DNA from: Brevundimonas naejangsanensis
GTDB taxonomy: Bacteria; Pseudomonadota; Alphaproteobacteria; Caulobacterales; Caulobacteraceae
Assembly: GCF_000635915.2 (NCBI RefSeq)
Contig: NZ_CP015614.1
Coordinates: 62,001 to 126,000, forward strand
Length of the DNA stretch: 64,000 bases
Direction: 5' to 3'
Shown: piece after piece, positions 47,941 through 60,268 of the stretch
Layout of the letters: the number at the start of each line of letters is the position of its first letter
How positions within the stretch are numbered: position 1 is the stretch's first letter
Notes under the pieces: generated by a model
Told to the model about the DNA's origin: nothing
Databases searched by the model: none
The model's input: only the letters and a program-made list of their open reading frames with translations
Position numbers and translations under genes: made by a program

Positions 47941-48492
47941 ATGAACCGCAAACTGATCATACGTCTAGGATTGGCGGCGGGGGCCGTCTTCGTGGTCGCC
48001 TACGCCGCCTCGCCCCTGCTGGCGGCTCGGTCGCTGATCCAGGCGGCCAAGACGGGCGACGAAAGGGCGCTGGAGCGCCAGGTCGACTTTCCCGCCTTTC
48101 GCGTCAGCCTGAAAGACGAGCTGAACGCCCGCATGATGGTCGAGATGCGCAAGGACAAACGCCTCGGCGACAGCGGCCTGTCGGGGCTGGGGATGCTGTT
48201 GGCGCCCGCCCTGGTGGGCGGGGCGGTCGACGCCTTCGTCACCCCGCAGGCCATCGCCCTGATGGTGCAGGAGGGCCGCGCGCCCAAGCCGGAGATCAAA
48301 CGCCCGGAGCCCCAGGAGCCGAAGTCCGAGAACAAGCGCGTGCGCCAGTCGTGGGGCTATCGCGACCTGGACACCTTCGCCGTTACCCTGACCCGCGACG
48401 ACCAGCCGGACGAGCAGGTCTCCCTGCTGATGAAGCGCCGCAACCTGTTCGGCTGGAAGCTGGCGGCGATCGATCTGGGGGCGCCGGAATAG
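47941..48492 (+). CDS. DUF2939 domain membrane-anchored protein
   Basis: 183 aa. One N-terminal membrane helix (LGLAAGAVFVVAYAASPLLA), followed directly by the DUF2939 core AKTGDERALERQVDFPAFRVSLKDEL and a C-terminal beta part (TFAVTLTRDD, LFGWKLAAIDLG). Periplasmic domain of unknown function. GGGGAGGG precedes the ATG. Single gene. Confidence 0.85.
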   Translation: MNRKLIIRLGLAAGAVFVVAYAASPLLAARSLIQAAKTGDERALERQVDFPAFRVSLKDELNARMMVEMRKDKRLGDSGLSGLGMLLAPALVGGAVDAFVTPQAIALMVQEGRAPKPEIKRPEPQEPKSENKRVRQSWGYRDLDTFAVTLTRDDQPDEQVSLLMKRRNLFGWKLAAIDLGAPE

Positions 48493-48494
48493 GC

Positions 48495-48620
48495 TTCTCC
48501 TCCCCATGCAATGGGGAGGTGGATCGGCGGCGCAGCCGACGAGACGGAGGGGCTGCTTGGTTCCGCTGGCGTAAAGCCCCTCCACCACTTCGTGGTCCTC
48601 CTCCCCATTGCATGGGGAGG
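48495..48620. repeat. REP-doublet-like inverted element (CCTCCCCAT arm type)
   Basis: Arms 48499-48518 and 48600-48619 are 20-nt inverted copies, each a CCTCCCCAT/ATGGGGAGG hairpin. Inner GAGGGGCT and AGCCCCTCC also invert. It lies between convergent genes, just before the alaS terminator. Confidence 0.85.
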
Positions 48621-48626
48621 AAAGAA

Positions 48627-48657
48627 AAAGGGCGGCGCATCGGATGCGCCGCCCTTT
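48627..48657 (-). terminator. Rho-independent terminator of alaS
   Basis: 14-bp stem AAAGGGCGGCGCAT/ATGCGCCGCCCTTT with a 3-nt loop, followed on the minus strand by CTTTTTCTTT. It lies 22 nt beyond the alaS stop. Confidence 0.92.
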
Positions 48658-48679
48658 GTCGTTCAGCCTTTAAGGATGA

Positions 48680-51325
<2,646 letters not shown>

Positions 51326-51456
51326 GGGCGTATCGCTCTGGAACTCGGGCGCGCGGAGGAAATAGCGGAACCGGCGTCATATAGGGATTTTGCACCGAAC
51401 GCATCACTGGCGCGTGATCATGCGGGCGCGGGCGCGTTTTTAGGGCCAGGAGCGCT

Positions 51457-51939
51457 TTAATCGTGCAGGCGATGCGGCGAGACGATCAGGCCGTCCTCGT
51501 CGGCGTAGAGCCAGTCGCCGGGGGTGAAGATGACGCCGCCGAAGGCGGTGGGGATGTCGATCTCGCCGATGGCGTCGCGGTCCGCGCGCTGGGGAACGGT
51601 TCCAAGCGCTTTGACGCCGACGTTCATGGTGTTGATGACGGCTGTGTCGCGCACGGCGCCGTGGACGACGATCCCGGCCCAGCCGTTGTCGATGGCCAGT
51701 CTGGCCAGATTGTCGCCGACCAGGGCGCGTTTGAGCGAACCGCCGCCGTTGACGACCAGGACCGTGGCTTGGCCGGGGCGCTCCAAAGTCTGGCGGACCA
51801 GGGCGTTGTCGTCCAGCACGCTGAGGGTGCGGATCGGGCCGTGGAAGGCCGCCACCTGGCCAAAGCTGCGGAAGGGGGTCTGGCAGACCTTCACCGCGTC
51901 AGGATGGGCGTCGCAGAGGTCGGCGGTGGCGGGGGGCAT
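51457..51939 (-). CDS. RraA family protein (RNase E inhibitor / HMG-type aldolase fold)
   Basis: 160 aa. VLVVNGGGSLKRALVGDNLARLA and GIVVHGAVRDTAVINTMNVGVKALG contain the substrate/Mg loop (GDNLA, GAVRD) shared by RraA and 4-hydroxy-4-methyl-2-oxoglutarate/oxaloacetate aldolases. The start at 51939 has AAGGA 5 nt upstream. Length fits RraA (161 aa in E. coli). Whether it regulates RNase E or cleaves oxo-acids cannot be decided by sequence. Confidence 0.85.
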   Translation of the reverse strand: MPPATADLCDAHPDAVKVCQTPFRSFGQVAAFHGPIRTLSVLDDNALVRQTLERPGQATVLVVNGGGSLKRALVGDNLARLAIDNGWAGIVVHGAVRDTAVINTMNVGVKALGTVPQRADRDAIGEIDIPTAFGGVIFTPGDWLYADEDGLIVSPHRLHD

Positions 51940-52024
51940 GGCGTTCCTTCTCATTTATCAGGAATCGTTGTTATGTGACCTGGTCTGATGGATGTTTCAG
52001 ACTCTAAATTTAGGGAGAATACGT

Positions 52025-52282
52025 GTGCGCACGCTAGCCAAATTGGCAATGTCCGGAATTCTTCTCGCCATGACCGCTTCGCCGGCGGTCGCGTTCAAAT
52101 CATGGGAGTATGTGTACTATTATACATTCTATTCGGACGCATCCATGACGACCATCGTGGGGTATGGGAATGATGTTTGCATGGAATCGGGAGGCAATGT
52201 GACGGTAATCACGCCCCTGTTCCCTACGCCTTACTATACGGCCGAGCGGGGGCACGAGTGCCGTCCTGGGGGACCGCTTTGA
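52025..52282 (+). CDS. Small secreted protein of unknown function
   Basis: 85 aa from a GTG at 52025 (GGGAG 7-8 nt upstream; an ATG at 51992 lacks a ribosome site). Signal peptide ILLAMTASPAVAF, then a short Tyr-rich segment (SWEYVYYYTFYSDASMTTIV) and two Cys (DVCMESGG, HECRPGG). The form resembles tiny secreted DUF6289-like proteins, from memory. AT-richer than its neighbours. Confidence 0.6.
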   Translation: MRTLAKLAMSGILLAMTASPAVAFKSWEYVYYYTFYSDASMTTIVGYGNDVCMESGGNVTVITPLFPTPYYTAERGHECRPGGPL

Positions 52283-52310
52283 GCTGAGGTCAATTTTTCA
52301 GCTTTAGGAT

Positions 52311-52347
52311 AAAAAAGAGGCCCGCCCGACGCAGGTCGGGCGGGCCT
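52311..52347 (-). terminator. Rho-independent terminator downstream of recA
   Basis: 13-bp stem AGGCCCGCCCGAC/GTCGGGCGGGCCT (52318-52330 with 52335-52347), loop GCAG. On the minus strand a C then six T follow. It lies 220 nt past recA, beyond the inverted element. On the plus strand it also closes the small secreted gene, without a T tract. Confidence 0.85.
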
Positions 52348-52438
52348 GTCTCCGTCCGACCGGCCCCGCGGGGTCGGTAGGCGGGTCGCGAGGCGGCGAA
52401 CGGAGAAGCTCTGGCCGTCAGGGTGCCCTTGCCTCCGG

Positions 52439-52546
52439 CCGTCATCGTCGGGCTTGACCCGAGGATCGGATCGTCAGCGCGATCACGGCTTGAAAGGAAG
52501 GGGACGCTGCCTGGCTGGATCCTCGGGTCAAGCCCGAGGATGACGG
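52439..52546. repeat. REP-doublet-like inverted element (CCTCGGG arm type), copy 2
   Basis: 29-nt arms 52439-52467 and 52518-52546 invert with one mismatch. Arm sequence is the same as in 35412-35519. It sits between recA and its terminator, so it is transcribed as part of the recA 3' UTR. Confidence 0.9.
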
Positions 52547-52566
52547 CGTTTAGATGATGGGGCGGA

Positions 52567-53646
52567 TCAGCCCTCCAGGTCCTGGCCCTCGTCGGGTTCG
52601 GGGGCGCCCAGCATGTCGTCGGCGATCTTGGCCGTCGACTGGCGCACCGCCTTTTCGATCGAGGCGGCCATGTCGGGGTTGTTCTTGAGGAACTCCTTGG
52701 CGTTCTCGCGGCCCTGACCGATGCGGGTGGAGTCGTAGGAGAACCAGGAGCCCGACTTCTCGACGATGCCGGCCTTGACGCCCAGGTCGATGATCTCGCC
52801 GATCTTGGAGATGCCTTCGCCGTACATGATGTCGAAGATGACTTCGCGGAACGGCGGGGCGACCTTGTTCTTCACCACCTTGACGCGGGTGGTGTTGCCG
52901 ACGACCTCGTCGCGGTTCTTGATCGCGCCGGTGCGGCGGATGTCCAGGCGCACCGAGGCGTAGAACTTCAGCGCATTGCCGCCCGTCGTCGTTTCCGGCG
53001 AGCCGTACATGACGCCGATCTTGTGACGGATCTGGTTGATGAACAGGACGATGCACTTCGACTTGGAGATCGAGGCCGTCAGCTTGCGCAGGGCCTGCGA
53101 CATCAGACGCGCCTGAAGGCCGGGCAGGCTGTCGCCCATCTCGCCTTCGATTTCGGCGCGCGGCGTCAGGGCCGCGACGGAATCGATCACCACGATGTCC
53201 ACGGCGCCGGAACGCACCAGGGTGTCGACGATCTCCAGCGCCTGTTCGCCCGTGTCGGGCTGCGACACCAGCAGGTCGTCCAGATTGACGCCCAGCTTTT
53301 GCGCATAGACGGGGTCTAGCGCGTGCTCGGCGTCGACGAAGGCGGCCACGCCGCCCTTTTTCTGGACCTCTGCCACGGTGTGCAGGGCCAGGGTCGTCTT
53401 GCCCGAGGATTCGGGACCGAACACCTCGATCACCCGCCCGACCGGCAGGCCGCCGATGCCGAGCGCCATGTCGAGGCCGAGCGAGCCGGTCGAGACGCTC
53501 TCGATCTCGGCCACCACGCCGGCCTTGCCCAGTTTCATGACCGAGCCCTTGCCGAAGGCGCGATCGATCTGCGCGATCGCCGCCTCTAGAGCGCGTTGTT
53601 TGTCGCTGTCTTCTTTACCCACGAGCTTCAGTGCCGCCTGTGACAT
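52567..53646 (-). CDS. recA: Recombinase RecA
   Basis: 359 aa. Walker [14 protein letters not shown], Walker [22 protein letters not shown], loop L2 region [31 protein letters not shown] and an acidic C-terminus ([11 protein letters not shown]). Catalyses strand exchange and LexA self-cleavage. ATG 53646 with GGGAGAG 7 nt upstream, where the RecA N-terminus begins. An SOS box lies 100 nt upstream. Confidence 0.98.
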   Translation of the reverse strand: MSQAALKLVGKEDSDKQRALEAAIAQIDRAFGKGSVMKLGKAGVVAEIESVSTGSLGLDMALGIGGLPVGRVIEVFGPESSGKTTLALHTVAEVQKKGGVAAFVDAEHALDPVYAQKLGVNLDDLLVSQPDTGEQALEIVDTLVRSGAVDIVVIDSVAALTPRAEIEGEMGDSLPGLQARLMSQALRKLTASISKSKCIVLFINQIRHKIGVMYGSPETTTGGNALKFYASVRLDIRRTGAIKNRDEVVGNTTRVKVVKNKVAPPFREVIFDIMYGEGISKIGEIIDLGVKAGIVEKSGSWFSYDSTRIGQGRENAKEFLKNNPDMAASIEKAVRQSTAKIADDMLGAPEPDEGQDLEG

Positions 53647-53746
53647 TGGTTTTCTCTCCCTTGCCATGATTCCCATCTGACTTCGGGAGAGACCCGCCAC
53701 GGACCCGCTCCCTTGGTGAAGCCGACTATGGACATGGTTTGTTCTT

Positions 53747-53761
53747 GTTCGCAAGATGTTC
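53747..53761. promoter_or_regulatory. LexA (SOS) box
   Basis: GTTC-GCAAGAT-GTTC, an exact match to the alphaproteobacterial direct-repeat LexA site GTTC-N7-GTTC. It lies 100 nt upstream of recA and 106 nt upstream of the divergent GNAT-nitrilase gene. Confidence 0.9.
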
Positions 53762-53867
53762 GCGTGAACTTAACGGGAACAAGCTTGCGGGACGCGACCG
53801 GAATTGACGCATGGTCTCTTTTGTCGGCCGGATTGATCCAACAGCCAAGCTCGCGCGTTAGGGCGGG

Positions 53868-55439
53868 ATGACTGACATTGAGATCTCCCTTCCCGCCGAG
53901 CCGGCCAAGCCCGCCGTCCTGACCATCCGCAACGCCCGCATGGGCGATGTCGCCGGGATCAACGCCCTGGTGGCGCGGGTGTATAAGGATATGCCGCCCT
54001 ATACGGCCGGGATGCTGCGCGGCCAGATCGCCACCTATCCGGACGGCCAGTTCGTGGTCGAGTTCGAGGGCGAGATCGTCGGCTACGCCGCCAGTTTCCG
54101 CATCGACGAAAAGTCGGCGATGGGGCCGCACACCTGGGACCAGATCACCGGCGGCGGCTATGGCGCGCGCCACGATCCGGCGGGCGAGTGGCTGTATGGG
54201 ATGGAGGTCTGCGTCGACCCCGCCCGGCGCCGCCTGCGCATCGGCCAGCGCCTGTACGACGCGCGCCGCGACCTGTGCGAGGCCCAGAACCTGAAGGGCG
54301 TCGTGTTCGGCGGCCGGATGCCCGGCCTCGCGCGCCGCCGCTCGGCCTATCCCGACCCGAACGCCTATGTCGAGGCGGTGCGCGACCGCAAGGTGAAGGA
54401 CCCGATCATGGCCTTTCACCAGCGTTCAGGGTTCGAGCCGGCGGGGGTGCTGCTGAACTATCTGCCGTCGGACAAGGCGTCGCTGGGTCACGCGGCGCGC
54501 TGGGTCTGGCGCAACCCCTACTATGTCGAGGCGACGGGCAAGGGGGCGGCCTTTGCGGTCAAGGAGACGGTGCGGGTCGCCACCGTCCAGCTGCAGATGC
54601 GCAAGGTCGACAGCTTCCAGGAGTTTATCGACAACGTCGAATATTTCGTCGACGTGGTGTCCGACTATCGCGCCGACTTCGTGGTCTTTCCCGAGCTGTT
54701 CACGCTTCAGCTGCTGTCGCTGGCGACCAAGAAGCTGACCCCGGCGGAATCGATCGAGGCGTTGACCCGCTACACGCCGCGCTTCGTCGAGGCGATGCGC
54801 GAGCTGGCGGTCGGCTACAATGTCAACATCATCGGCGGCTCGCACCCGACACGGACCGAGGACGGCGAGATCCAGAATGTCGCCTATGTCTTCCTGCGCG
54901 ACGGTTCGGTGCATGAGCAGGAGAAGATCCACCCGACGCCGAACGAACGCCACTGGTGGAACATCAAGGGCGGCGACCGCGTCCACGCCATCCCTACCGA
55001 CTGCGGGCCGATCGGGGTGATGATCTGCTACGATTCGGAGTTCCCCGAACTGGCGCGGCGCCTGGCGGACGAGGGGGCGCGCATCCTGTTCACCCCCTTC
55101 TGCACCGACAACCGGCAAGGGTATCTGCGCGTGCGCTACTGCTCGCAGGCGCGGGCCATCGAGAACCAGTGCTACGTCGTCCTGTCGGGCAATGTCGGCA
55201 ACCTGCCGAACGTCGAGAACATGGACATCCAGTATGCGCAGTCGTGCATCCTGACGCCGTGCGACTTCCCGTTCGCGCGCGACGGGGTGGCGGCCGAGGC
55301 CAGCGAGAACGTCGAGACGGTGACGGTGGCGGACCTGGACCTGTCCGACCTGGCCTGGGCCAAGGCGCAGGGGACGGTGCGGAATCTGCGCGACCGCCGG
55401 TTCGATCTGTACAAGACGGTGTGGACGGACGGAGGGTGA
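53868..55439 (+). CDS. GNAT acetyltransferase - carbon-nitrogen hydrolase fusion
   Basis: 523 aa. Residues about 18-215 form a GNAT domain (LTIRNARMGDVAGINALVARV, GMEVCVDPARRRLRIGQRLYD). Residues about 230-510 form a nitrilase-superfamily domain with the Glu-Lys-Cys triad in VVFPELFTLQ, EKIHPTPNERHWW and VMICYDSEFPELARR. This two-domain architecture is known in bacteria, but its substrate is not established. A coupled acylation-amide hydrolysis or quality-control amidase role is possible. Divergent from recA. Confidence 0.9.
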   Translation: MTDIEISLPAEPAKPAVLTIRNARMGDVAGINALVARVYKDMPPYTAGMLRGQIATYPDGQFVVEFEGEIVGYAASFRIDEKSAMGPHTWDQITGGGYGARHDPAGEWLYGMEVCVDPARRRLRIGQRLYDARRDLCEAQNLKGVVFGGRMPGLARRRSAYPDPNAYVEAVRDRKVKDPIMAFHQRSGFEPAGVLLNYLPSDKASLGHAARWVWRNPYYVEATGKGAAFAVKETVRVATVQLQMRKVDSFQEFIDNVEYFVDVVSDYRADFVVFPELFTLQLLSLATKKLTPAESIEALTRYTPRFVEAMRELAVGYNVNIIGGSHPTRTEDGEIQNVAYVFLRDGSVHEQEKIHPTPNERHWWNIKGGDRVHAIPTDCGPIGVMICYDSEFPELARRLADEGARILFTPFCTDNRQGYLRVRYCSQARAIENQCYVVLSGNVGNLPNVENMDIQYAQSCILTPCDFPFARDGVAAEASENVETVTVADLDLSDLAWAKAQGTVRNLRDRRFDLYKTVWTDGG

Positions 55440-55446
55440 TCTTACC

Positions 55447-55565
55447 CCCGCTCATCCCGGCGGACGCCGGGACCCAGTAAGAGCCGCGCGCACGAGGCTT
55501 GGTTATCCATGCCCGCGCGTTTGGGGCCAAAGCACTGGGCCCCGGCGTCCGCCGGGGTGAGCGGG
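55447..55565. repeat. REP-doublet-like inverted element (CCCGGCG arm type), copy 2
   Basis: 31-nt arms 55447-55477 and 55535-55565 invert with two mismatches. The spacer matches the reverse complement of the element at 56726-56828, so these two copies face each other around the CoA-transferase gene. Confidence 0.9.
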
Positions 55566-55582
55566 ATTTTGTGACCTGCCTT

Positions 55583-56641
55583 CTATTTCGGCCGCTTCGC
55601 CGGGCTGTCCCTGAAGCGTGGCGCAGGGGCGGGCTGCACCACGCCCTGGGCCGTGACGAAGGCCTTGCGCGCCCGGTTGTGCGGGTGGTCGGGGGCCTCG
55701 GTCATGGACAGGACGGGGGCGACGCAGGCGGCTTGGGCGTAGGGATCGCTGCACCAGTCGTCGCGGGTGCGGGTGCGGAAGACGGCGGCCAGCGTGTCTT
55801 TCAGCCTCGGCCACTGGGCCGGATCGAAGGGCATGGCGAAGTCGGGGTCGTTGGCCAGCCCCGTCAGCCGCATCAGCGCGATGTAGAAGGCCGGTTCGAT
55901 GGCGCCGACGGCGACGTATTTGCCGTCCTGCGTCTCATAGACTTCATAGAAGGGCGCGCCGGTGTCGAGCAGGTTGACGCCGCGCTCGTCGCGCCAGGCC
56001 AGGCTGGTCGGCAGGGGCGCGGGCATATTCTGGCGGAAGCCCCAGATCATGCTCATCAGCAGGGATGAGCCGTCGGTCATGGCGCAGTCGATGACGTCGC
56101 CGCGCCCGGTGCGCTGGGCCTTCAGCAGACCCGCGACCATGCCGAAGGCCAGCAGCATGCCGCCCCCGCCGAAGTCGCCGACCATGTTGATCGGCGGGGT
56201 CGGCTTCTCGCCCGCACGGCCGAAGGCGTGTAGCGCGCCCGAGACGGCGATGTAGTCGATGTCGTGGCCGGGCGCCGGAGCCAGCGGTCCGTCCTGACCC
56301 CAGCCGGTCATGCGGCCGTAGACCAGGCGAGGATTGTCGGCCAGCAGCACGTCGGGGCCGAGGCCGAGACGCTCCATGACGCCGGGACGAAAGCCCTCGA
56401 TCAGGCCGTCGGCGTTGCGGGCCAAGTCGCGGACCAGGGCGGCGCCCTCTGGCGTCTTCAGGTCGGCCTCGAACAGACGGGCGCGGCTGCGGTTCAGGGG
56501 ATCGCGCGCGTCGGGCGCCGCGCCGGGGCGGTGGACCAGCACCACCTCGGCGCCATGATCGGCCAGCATCATGCCGCAGAAGGGGGCGGGGCCGATGCCG
56601 CCGATTTCGATGATGGTCAGGCCGTCGAGGGTTCCGCTCAT
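55583..56641 (-). CDS. CaiB/BaiF CoA-transferase family protein
   Basis: 352 aa, class III CoA-transferase fold. LTIIEIGGIGPAPFCGMMLADHGAEVVLV opens the protein, and DLKTPEGAALVRDLARNADG and GLGPDVLLADNPRLVYGRMTGWG follow. DIDYIAVSGALHAFGRAGE and INMVGDFGGGGMLLAFGMVAG are closest to alpha-methylacyl-CoA racemase, a subgroup that epimerises 2-methylacyl-CoAs. The expected Asp in DIDYIAVSG is present. It is the only gene between two inverted copies of one repeat. Confidence 0.9.
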   Translation of the reverse strand: MSGTLDGLTIIEIGGIGPAPFCGMMLADHGAEVVLVHRPGAAPDARDPLNRSRARLFEADLKTPEGAALVRDLARNADGLIEGFRPGVMERLGLGPDVLLADNPRLVYGRMTGWGQDGPLAPAPGHDIDYIAVSGALHAFGRAGEKPTPPINMVGDFGGGGMLLAFGMVAGLLKAQRTGRGDVIDCAMTDGSSLLMSMIWGFRQNMPAPLPTSLAWRDERGVNLLDTGAPFYEVYETQDGKYVAVGAIEPAFYIALMRLTGLANDPDFAMPFDPAQWPRLKDTLAAVFRTRTRDDWCSDPYAQAACVAPVLSMTEAPDHPHNRARKAFVTAQGVVQPAPAPRFRDSPAKRPK

Positions 56642-56725
56642 GCCCCGCACTGAAGCCGAGGCGGGCGGTCCCGTCCAGCGCCTGCGCCGTCCGGGACCGC
56701 CTCTTCGGGGAAGCTGAATGATGTA

Positions 56726-56828
56726 CCCGCTCACCCCGGCGGACGCCGGGGCCCAGTGCTTTGGCCAAGGGCGCGACCCTGTGTGCGCGTGGCTCTTACT
56801 GGATCCCGGCGTCCGCCGGGATGAGCGG
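56726..56828. repeat. REP-doublet-like inverted element (CCCGGCG arm type), copy 3
   Basis: Arms 56726-56756 and 56799-56828 invert. The spacer (GTGCTTTGGCCAAGG ... GCGCGTGGCTCTTACTGG) is the reverse complement, slightly shortened, of the spacer at 55478-55534. It lies just after the acs stop. Confidence 0.9.
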
Positions 56829-56837
56829 ATATGAAAC

Positions 56838-58775
56838 CTAGGCCGCCCGGTTCTTCACCAGATCGTCCACGACCGACGGATCCGCCAGCGTCGAGGTGTC
56901 GCCCAGGGCGCCCAGTTCGTTCTCGGCGATCTTGCGCAGGATGCGCCGCATGATTTTGCCCGAGCGGGTCTTGGGCAGGCCCGGCGCCCACTGGATCACG
57001 TCCGGGGCGGCGATGGGGCCGATCTCTTCGCGGACCTGGGCGACCAGGGCCTTGCGCAGGTCGTCGGTCGCCTCGACCCCCTTGTTCAGGGTGACATAGG
57101 CGTAGATGCCCTGACCCTTGATGTCGTGGGGGAAGCCGACGACGGCGGCCTCGGCCACGTCGTCGTGCAGGACCAGGGCGCTCTCGACCTCGGCGGTGCC
57201 CATGCGGTGGCCCGAGACGTTGATGACGTCATCGACCCGGCCGGTGATCCAGTAATAGCCGTCTTCGTCGCGGCGGCAGCCGTCGCCGGTGAAATACTTG
57301 CCCGGATAGGTCGAGAAATAGGTCTCGAAGAAGCGTTGGTCGTCGCCATAGACGGTGCGCATCTGGCCCGGCCAGCTGTCGGTGATGCACAGATTGCCCT
57401 CCGTCGCGCCGTCCAGCACGCCCCCTTCCGCGTCCACGATTTCAAGCTCGACGCCGGGCAGGGGCCGGGTCGCCGAGCCAGGCTTCAGGTCCGTCGCGCC
57501 GGGCAGGGGCGAGATCAGGGCGCCGCCCGTTTCGGTCTGCCACCAGGTGTCGACGATGGGCAGGCGGCCTTCGCCGACCACCTCATGATACCAGCGCCAG
57601 GCCTCGGGGTTGATCGGTTCGCCGACGGTGCCCAGCAGGCGCAAGGATTTGCGGCTGGACGCCTTCACCGGGGCGTCGCCGTCGCGCATCAGGGCGCGCA
57701 GGGCCGTGGGGGCGGTGTAGAAGATGTTGACCTGATGCTTGTCCACCACCTCCCAGAAGCGGCTGACGGTCGGATAGTTGGGCACGCCCTCGAACATCAG
57801 GGTCGTCGCCGCATTGGCCAGGGCGCCATAGACGACATAGGTGTGGCCCGTGACCCAGCCCACGTCGGCGGTGCACCAGAAGACCTCGCCGGGGCGGTAA
57901 TCGAACACCAGCTCATGGGTATAGCTGGCCCAGAACAGATAGCCGCCGGTGGTGTGCAGCACGCCCTTGGGCTTTCCGGTCGAGCCCGAGGTGTAGAGGA
58001 TGAACAGCGGATCCTCGGCGTTCATCGGCTCGGGCGCGCAGTCGGGCGAGGCCTTGGCCGCCTCGACGCCCCAGTCCAGATCACGGCCCTCGATGAAGGG
58101 AACCTCGGCGCCGGTGTGGCGCAGGATCACGACGGTCTTCACGCCCGCGACCTTTTCCAGCGCCTTGTCGACATTGGCCTTGAGCGGGACCTTCTTGCCG
58201 CCGCGGCAGCCTTCGTCGGCGGTGATGACGAAGGTGGATTCGCAGTCCTCGATCCGCCCGGCGATGCTGTCGGGCGAGAAGCCGCCGAAGATGACCGAAT
58301 GCACCGCGCCGATGCGGGCGCAGGCCAGCATGGCGTAGGCCGCCTCGGGGATCATCGGCAGATAGATGGTGACGCGGTCGCCCTTCTGGACGCCGTTGGC
58401 CTTCAGCACATTGGCCAGGCGGCAGACGCGCTCGTGAAGCTGGCCGAAGGTGACGGCTTCGCTGTCGGTCGGTTCGTCGCCTTCCCAGATGATGGCGACC
58501 TCGTCCCTGCGGTGGGGTAGGTGGCGGTCGATGCAGTTGGCCGAGACGTTCAGCACGCCGTCCTCGAACCAGCGGATGCGGAAGTCTTCCTTGTTGAAGG
58601 AGACGTCCTTGATCTTGGTCGGGAAGGTCATCCAGTCCAGCCGCTCGGCCTGGGTGGCCCAGAAGGCCTCAGGGGTCTCACGCGCCTGCATCCGGGCCGC
58701 TTCATAGCCGGCGCGGTCCATGTGGGCGCGGGCGGCCAGTTCAGCGGGGACGGGATAGATTTCCGGATCAGACAC
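56838..58775 (-). CDS. acsA: Acetyl-CoA synthetase
   Basis: 645 aa. Activates acetate to acetyl-CoA via acetyl-AMP. ANE motifs [39 protein letters not shown] and [23 protein letters not shown] are all intact. The C-terminal [18 protein letters not shown] holds the catalytic lysine that acetylation inactivates and CobB-type sirtuins reactivate (one is at 35532). It lies 36 nt after the porin gene on the same strand, so both form one operon, next to a CrbSR-like two-component pair. Confidence 0.97.
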   Translation of the reverse strand: MSDPEIYPVPAELAARAHMDRAGYEAARMQARETPEAFWATQAERLDWMTFPTKIKDVSFNKEDFRIRWFEDGVLNVSANCIDRHLPHRRDEVAIIWEGDEPTDSEAVTFGQLHERVCRLANVLKANGVQKGDRVTIYLPMIPEAAYAMLACARIGAVHSVIFGGFSPDSIAGRIEDCESTFVITADEGCRGGKKVPLKANVDKALEKVAGVKTVVILRHTGAEVPFIEGRDLDWGVEAAKASPDCAPEPMNAEDPLFILYTSGSTGKPKGVLHTTGGYLFWASYTHELVFDYRPGEVFWCTADVGWVTGHTYVVYGALANAATTLMFEGVPNYPTVSRFWEVVDKHQVNIFYTAPTALRALMRDGDAPVKASSRKSLRLLGTVGEPINPEAWRWYHEVVGEGRLPIVDTWWQTETGGALISPLPGATDLKPGSATRPLPGVELEIVDAEGGVLDGATEGNLCITDSWPGQMRTVYGDDQRFFETYFSTYPGKYFTGDGCRRDEDGYYWITGRVDDVINVSGHRMGTAEVESALVLHDDVAEAAVVGFPHDIKGQGIYAYVTLNKGVEATDDLRKALVAQVREEIGPIAAPDVIQWAPGLPKTRSGKIMRRILRKIAENELGALGDTSTLADPSVVDDLVKNRAA

Positions 58776-58811
58776 GCGATTTTCCTCCAGCAGTCTTTTT
58801 CTTCTTCGGCC

Positions 58812-60164
58812 TTAGAAGCCGTATTTCACGAACAGGATCAGACGGGTCATGTCGCCGTCCAGTCCTGACTCGAGTTTGCGGTCAGCGAACATCACCTCGG
58901 CCCCGACATCAAACGCCGTGACCGGCGACCAGATCAGATTGGCGTGAAGGCTCTGGGCCGAGCGGTTGACGCCGGTCCCGGTCAGCAGCACGTCGTTGTC
59001 CACCCTCTGCGTCGACCAGATCAGGCTGGAGCGCCAGCCGGGCGCCCAGACGTGGCGATAGGCGGCGAAGCCTGCGATCACGCCGATGGCCTCAAGCTCG
59101 CCCGAGGCGTCCAGCACGGCGTCGTTGGAGAAGTTCAGCCCGACATAGCGGCCGACGCCTTCGCCGCCGGTCAGCATCAGGCGGATGTCGTCCTGCGCCC
59201 CGACCTTGACCTTGGCCGAGGCCGACAGGCCCCAGCCCACAGCGGTGGAATCCACGTTGGTCGCCGGGTTCTGATACTTCAGCTGGCGCACCAGGCCGGA
59301 CAGCTGCACGTCGCCCCACGGACGGCTGAGGCCATAGCGGGCGGTCAGGTCGGGCAGGCTGTTGTCGTCGGCGACGATGCGTGCGCCGCCGCCGAAGGGG
59401 GTGACGGTGGTCTCAGGGTTCTCCAGCGCGATGGAGAAGGGGCCGCGCGTATAGCGGACCTGGGCCTGACGGGCGAAGACCGTGCCCTCGGCTGCGCCGA
59501 CGAAGTCCGCCGATTCCGGCAGGACGGCGGTGTTCTGGAAGTTGGTCCACTCCTGGCCGATCAGCCAGTTGTCGATGGTGACGAAGGCGCGGCGCAGGGC
59601 GGGGTTGGCGCCGCTGGTCGTGCGCTGGTCGCCGGAGCCGGGCAGGGTCTGGAAGTCCATCTCCAGCCGCGTGCCGATGTTGCGGCCCCCCACCACGCCG
59701 TCGGTGGTCAGCCAGAAGCGGGTCTGGCGGGCGTTGAAGTCGGTGGCCACATCTTCGTCCGCGCCCCCGACCGGAATGGCGCCGGGCAGGTGATAGTCGC
59801 GCAAGGGATCGCCGTTGGCCGGGTCGCCGCCGGAATATTTCGACGCCGTGAAGTCGGTCTTGATGAAGCCGCCGAACTTCACCGTGTGGTCGCCGATGCG
59901 GAAGCCTTCCTCGCGCGGGGCGTCAGAGACGGGCTTCGGTACCGGGACGGGCGCGGGCCGCGCTTCGAGGCGGACGATGTCCTGCGTCTGCGAGGCCTGC
60001 TGCGTTCTGGCAGCGGCGACTTCGGATTTCAGACTGTTCAGCTCGGCTTCGAGCTGGGCGATACGGGCTTCCAGTGCGGCGCTGGCGTCCTGAGCCAGTG
60101 CGGCGCCGGGCGCGAGCAGCAGCGCGGCGGCAGCCACGCCGCCGAACAGACGGCAGCTTCCCAT
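58812..60164 (-). CDS. Outer-membrane porin (DcaP-like, trimeric)
   Basis: 450 aa. Signal peptide (cleavage at ALAQDA), then an N-terminal coiled coil (LEARIAQLEAELNSLKSEVAAARTQ, residues about 30-55), a Pro linker, and a beta-barrel starting HTVKFGGFIKTDFTASKY and ending RLILFVKYGF with terminal Phe. The layout matches DcaP-type porins, which pass dicarboxylates and other small acids. The start at 60164 has GGAGGA 6 nt upstream. First gene of the operon with acs, so organic-acid or acetate uptake fits. Confidence 0.88.
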   Translation of the reverse strand: MGSCRLFGGVAAAALLLAPGAALAQDASAALEARIAQLEAELNSLKSEVAAARTQQASQTQDIVRLEARPAPVPVPKPVSDAPREEGFRIGDHTVKFGGFIKTDFTASKYSGGDPANGDPLRDYHLPGAIPVGGADEDVATDFNARQTRFWLTTDGVVGGRNIGTRLEMDFQTLPGSGDQRTTSGANPALRRAFVTIDNWLIGQEWTNFQNTAVLPESADFVGAAEGTVFARQAQVRYTRGPFSIALENPETTVTPFGGGARIVADDNSLPDLTARYGLSRPWGDVQLSGLVRQLKYQNPATNVDSTAVGWGLSASAKVKVGAQDDIRLMLTGGEGVGRYVGLNFSNDAVLDASGELEAIGVIAGFAAYRHVWAPGWRSSLIWSTQRVDNDVLLTGTGVNRSAQSLHANLIWSPVTAFDVGAEVMFADRKLESGLDGDMTRLILFVKYGF

Positions 60165-60268
60165 GCGAGGTCCTCCCAGACCGTTGTTCCGGGCCCGTCT
60201 GTCGCAGGCCTCAGGACGGCAGCATTCCGCGTGCTCCGGGTTTGCGGCCATTAGCCATTCGTCTAGTT

